A DNA stretch of 64,000 nucleotides from Streptomyces sp. Je 1-332 (GTDB lineage Bacteria > Actinomycetota > Actinomycetes > Streptomycetales > Streptomycetaceae). The position numbers were made by a program, and so were the translations under genes. Under the pieces are notes generated by a model. That model saw only the letters and a program-made list of their open reading frames with translations. It had not been told where the DNA came from and made no database searches. Every line of letters starts with the position of its first letter. Positions within the stretch are counted from its first letter, which is position 1. The stretch lies in assembly GCF_040730185.1 (NCBI RefSeq), contig NZ_CP160402.1, forward strand, positions 372,001-436,000, given 5' to 3'. Below, one piece after another: positions 62,725 to 64,000 of the stretch.

Positions 62725-63834
62725 GTGAACGACATCGGGGCACAGGACGCGGCCGCACACGAGGCGGTACAAGAGGTGGACGCGGTGGTCACAGGCGCCG
62801 GTCAGGCGGGTCTGTCCAGCGCCTATCACCTGCGCAGGGCCGGTTTCGAGCCGGACCGGGACTTCGTCGTCCTGGACCACTCGCCACGCCCCGGCGGCGC
62901 GTGGCAGTTCCGCTGGCCCTCGCTCACCTACGGGAAAGTGCACGGCATGCACTCACTCCCCGGCATGGAACTGACCGGGGCCGACCCCGCACGCCCCTCG
63001 TCGGACGTCATCCGGGAGTACTTCGACGCGTACGAGCAGCGCTTCGACCTGCGCGTGCGCCGGCCCGTCGACGTCCATCGGGTGCGTGAGGGCGACGGTG
63101 GGCGGCTGCTGGTCGAGACGTCGGCCGGCGCGTGGGCGACCCGCACCCTGATCAATGCCACGGGTACGTGGGACCGGCCGTTCTGGCCGCGCTATCCGGG
63201 GCAGGACACCTTCCGCGGGCGGCAGTTGCACACGGCCGTCTATCCCGGGCCCGAGGCGTTCAAGGGGCAGCGCGTGATCGTCGTGGGCGGCGGGGCATCG
63301 GGCACCCAGCATCTGATGGAGATCGCCCCGTACGCCGCGCAGACCACCTGGGTCACTCGGCGTGAGCCCGTCTTCCGTGAGGGGCCGTTCGACGAGAACT
63401 GGGGCCGCTCGGCCGTGGCCATGGTCGAGGAGCGGGTGCGGCAGGGGCTCGCGCCACAGAGCGTGGTCTCCGTGACGGGGCTGCCCGTCAACGACGCCAT
63501 CCGGCAGGCTCGGGCCGACGGGGTGCTCGACCGGCTTCCGATGTTCGACCGCATCACGCCGAGCGGCGTCGAGTGGGACGACGGGCGGCGCGTGGACGCC
63601 GACGTCATTCTCTGGGCCACCGGCTTCCGGGCCGCCATCGAACACCTGGCACCGCTGCGGCTGCGCGAGGCGGGGGGCGGCATCCGGATCGAGGGCACCC
63701 GCGCCGCCGCCGACCCCCGCATCCACCTGGTGGGGTACGGGCCGTCGGCCAGCACGATCGGCGCGAACCGTGCGGGGCGAGCGGCGGTGCGGGACATCAA
63801 GAGGCTTCTGCGGGAGGTACCCGCCACCGTGTGA
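62725..63834 (+). CDS. Flavin-containing monooxygenase-like NAD(P)/FAD oxidoreductase
   Basis: 369 aa from GTG 62725. FAD motif VTGAGQAGLSSAYHL (~22-36), second dinucleotide motif VVGGGASGTQHL (~181-192) and the ATGF motif LWATGFRAAIEHL (~294-306) of FMO/BVMO-like proteins, but shorter than true FMOs. It lies 60 bp behind ssuD and is probably co-transcribed, suggesting a role in organosulfur oxidation or flavin supply (inference). The start overlaps a six-codon ATG ORF (62708-62728) as GTGA. The ribosome site is poor. Confidence 0.78.
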   Translation: MNDIGAQDAAAHEAVQEVDAVVTGAGQAGLSSAYHLRRAGFEPDRDFVVLDHSPRPGGAWQFRWPSLTYGKVHGMHSLPGMELTGADPARPSSDVIREYFDAYEQRFDLRVRRPVDVHRVREGDGGRLLVETSAGAWATRTLINATGTWDRPFWPRYPGQDTFRGRQLHTAVYPGPEAFKGQRVIVVGGGASGTQHLMEIAPYAAQTTWVTRREPVFREGPFDENWGRSAVAMVEERVRQGLAPQSVVSVTGLPVNDAIRQARADGVLDRLPMFDRITPSGVEWDDGRRVDADVILWATGFRAAIEHLAPLRLREAGGGIRIEGTRAAADPRIHLVGYGPSASTIGANRAGRAAVRDIKRLLREVPATV

Positions 63835-63859
63835 CACACCGGGGGCGGGCCGCCCGTTC

Positions 63860-64000
63860 TCAGGACCCTTGCTTCTTCTGGTCCTTGCTCTGGTTCCTGT
63901 TGAACTCCGCCACGTTCTTCTGCTGCTCCTCGAAGCTCGCCGTGAAGCGGGTGTCCCCCGGCTTCACCGTCACGAAGTACAGCCAGTTGCCCTGCGTCGG
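63860..64000 (-). CDS. mltG: C-terminal end of endolytic transglycosylase MltG (5' part beyond edge)
   Basis: 46 residues remain: WLYFVTVKPGDTRFTASFEEQQKNVAEF (seen as WLYFVTVKPGDTRF and EEQQKNVAEFNRNQ), the typical end of YceG/MltG proteins, where YFV and TxFT follow the catalytic domain. MltG is a membrane-anchored enzyme that cleaves nascent peptidoglycan and limits strand length. The tail is Lys/Gln-rich. Convergent with the FMO-like gene across 25 bp. Confidence 0.8.
   Translation of the reverse strand, partial: PTQGNWLYFVTVKPGDTRFTASFEEQQKNVAEFNRNQSKDQKKQGS

Overview
The window is a stretch of very GC-rich actinobacterial chromosome, almost certainly Streptomyces. The indications are a conservon (cvn) operon, SARP- and LAL-type regulators, rare TTA codons confined to two regulators, many ATGA/GTGA start-stop overlaps, and many long secreted hydrolases with Streptomyces-type signal peptides. 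I see no rRNA, tRNA, CRISPR array, transposase, phage gene or attachment site. The gene mix (polymer degradation, sugar and sulfonate uptake, regulators, a possible metallophore operon) is typical of the adaptive part of a Streptomyces chromosome.

Region by region. 1-2356: conservon genes cvnA-cvnB-cvnC (minus strand, cvnC cut by the edge). 2537-5562: two-gene operon for a secreted PHB-depolymerase-like esterase and a tannase/3-hydroxybutyrate-oligomer-hydrolase-like enzyme. 5853-7359: universal stress protein and a VanX-like D-Ala-D-Ala dipeptidase. 7360-12609: a SARP/NB-ARC/TPR regulator and a DHA2 exporter, with striking phased repeats and palindromes on both sides. 12750-15593: DUF4287 protein, then an operon of an AurF-like diiron oxygenase and an FprB-type ferredoxin/ferredoxin reductase fusion behind a 25-bp palindrome. 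15634-17138: secreted alpha-amylase with a clear promoter. 17196-24559: seven-gene unit (SAM methyltransferase, FecCD permease, ATPase, binding lipoprotein, atypical cysteine-synthase-like PLP enzyme, ATP-grasp ligase, MFS exporter); the last six genes are fused end to start. This is the best candidate for an undescribed system: a small NRPS-independent metallophore made, exported and re-imported by one operon.

24806-33583: FAD aromatic hydroxylase, FprA-type reductase under a likely iron box, long-form GAPDH, then a PucR-type and a LAL-type regulator, both with TTA (bldA-dependent) codons. 33779-37748: a PET-hydrolase/cutinase-like secreted esterase divergent from a secreted GH65 (trehalase-type) enzyme. 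38563-46667: carbohydrate uptake and oxidation cluster (DUF624, two permeases, binding protein, cupin, DUF6807, two Gfo/Idh/MocA dehydrogenases) with a LacI-type operator. 46722-50191: katG divergent from a Fur-family regulator, plus a VOC protein.

50406-57906: PadR/acyl-CoA dehydrogenase pair, MarR/NmrA divergent pair, DUF1801 and AhpD-like proteins, and an XRE-NB-ARC-TPR regulator. 58016-64000: YjbQ protein, the sulfonate operon ssuCBAD preceded by a leaderless cysteine-ended leader peptide, a flavin-dependent oxidoreductase, and the C-terminal end of mltG at the right edge.
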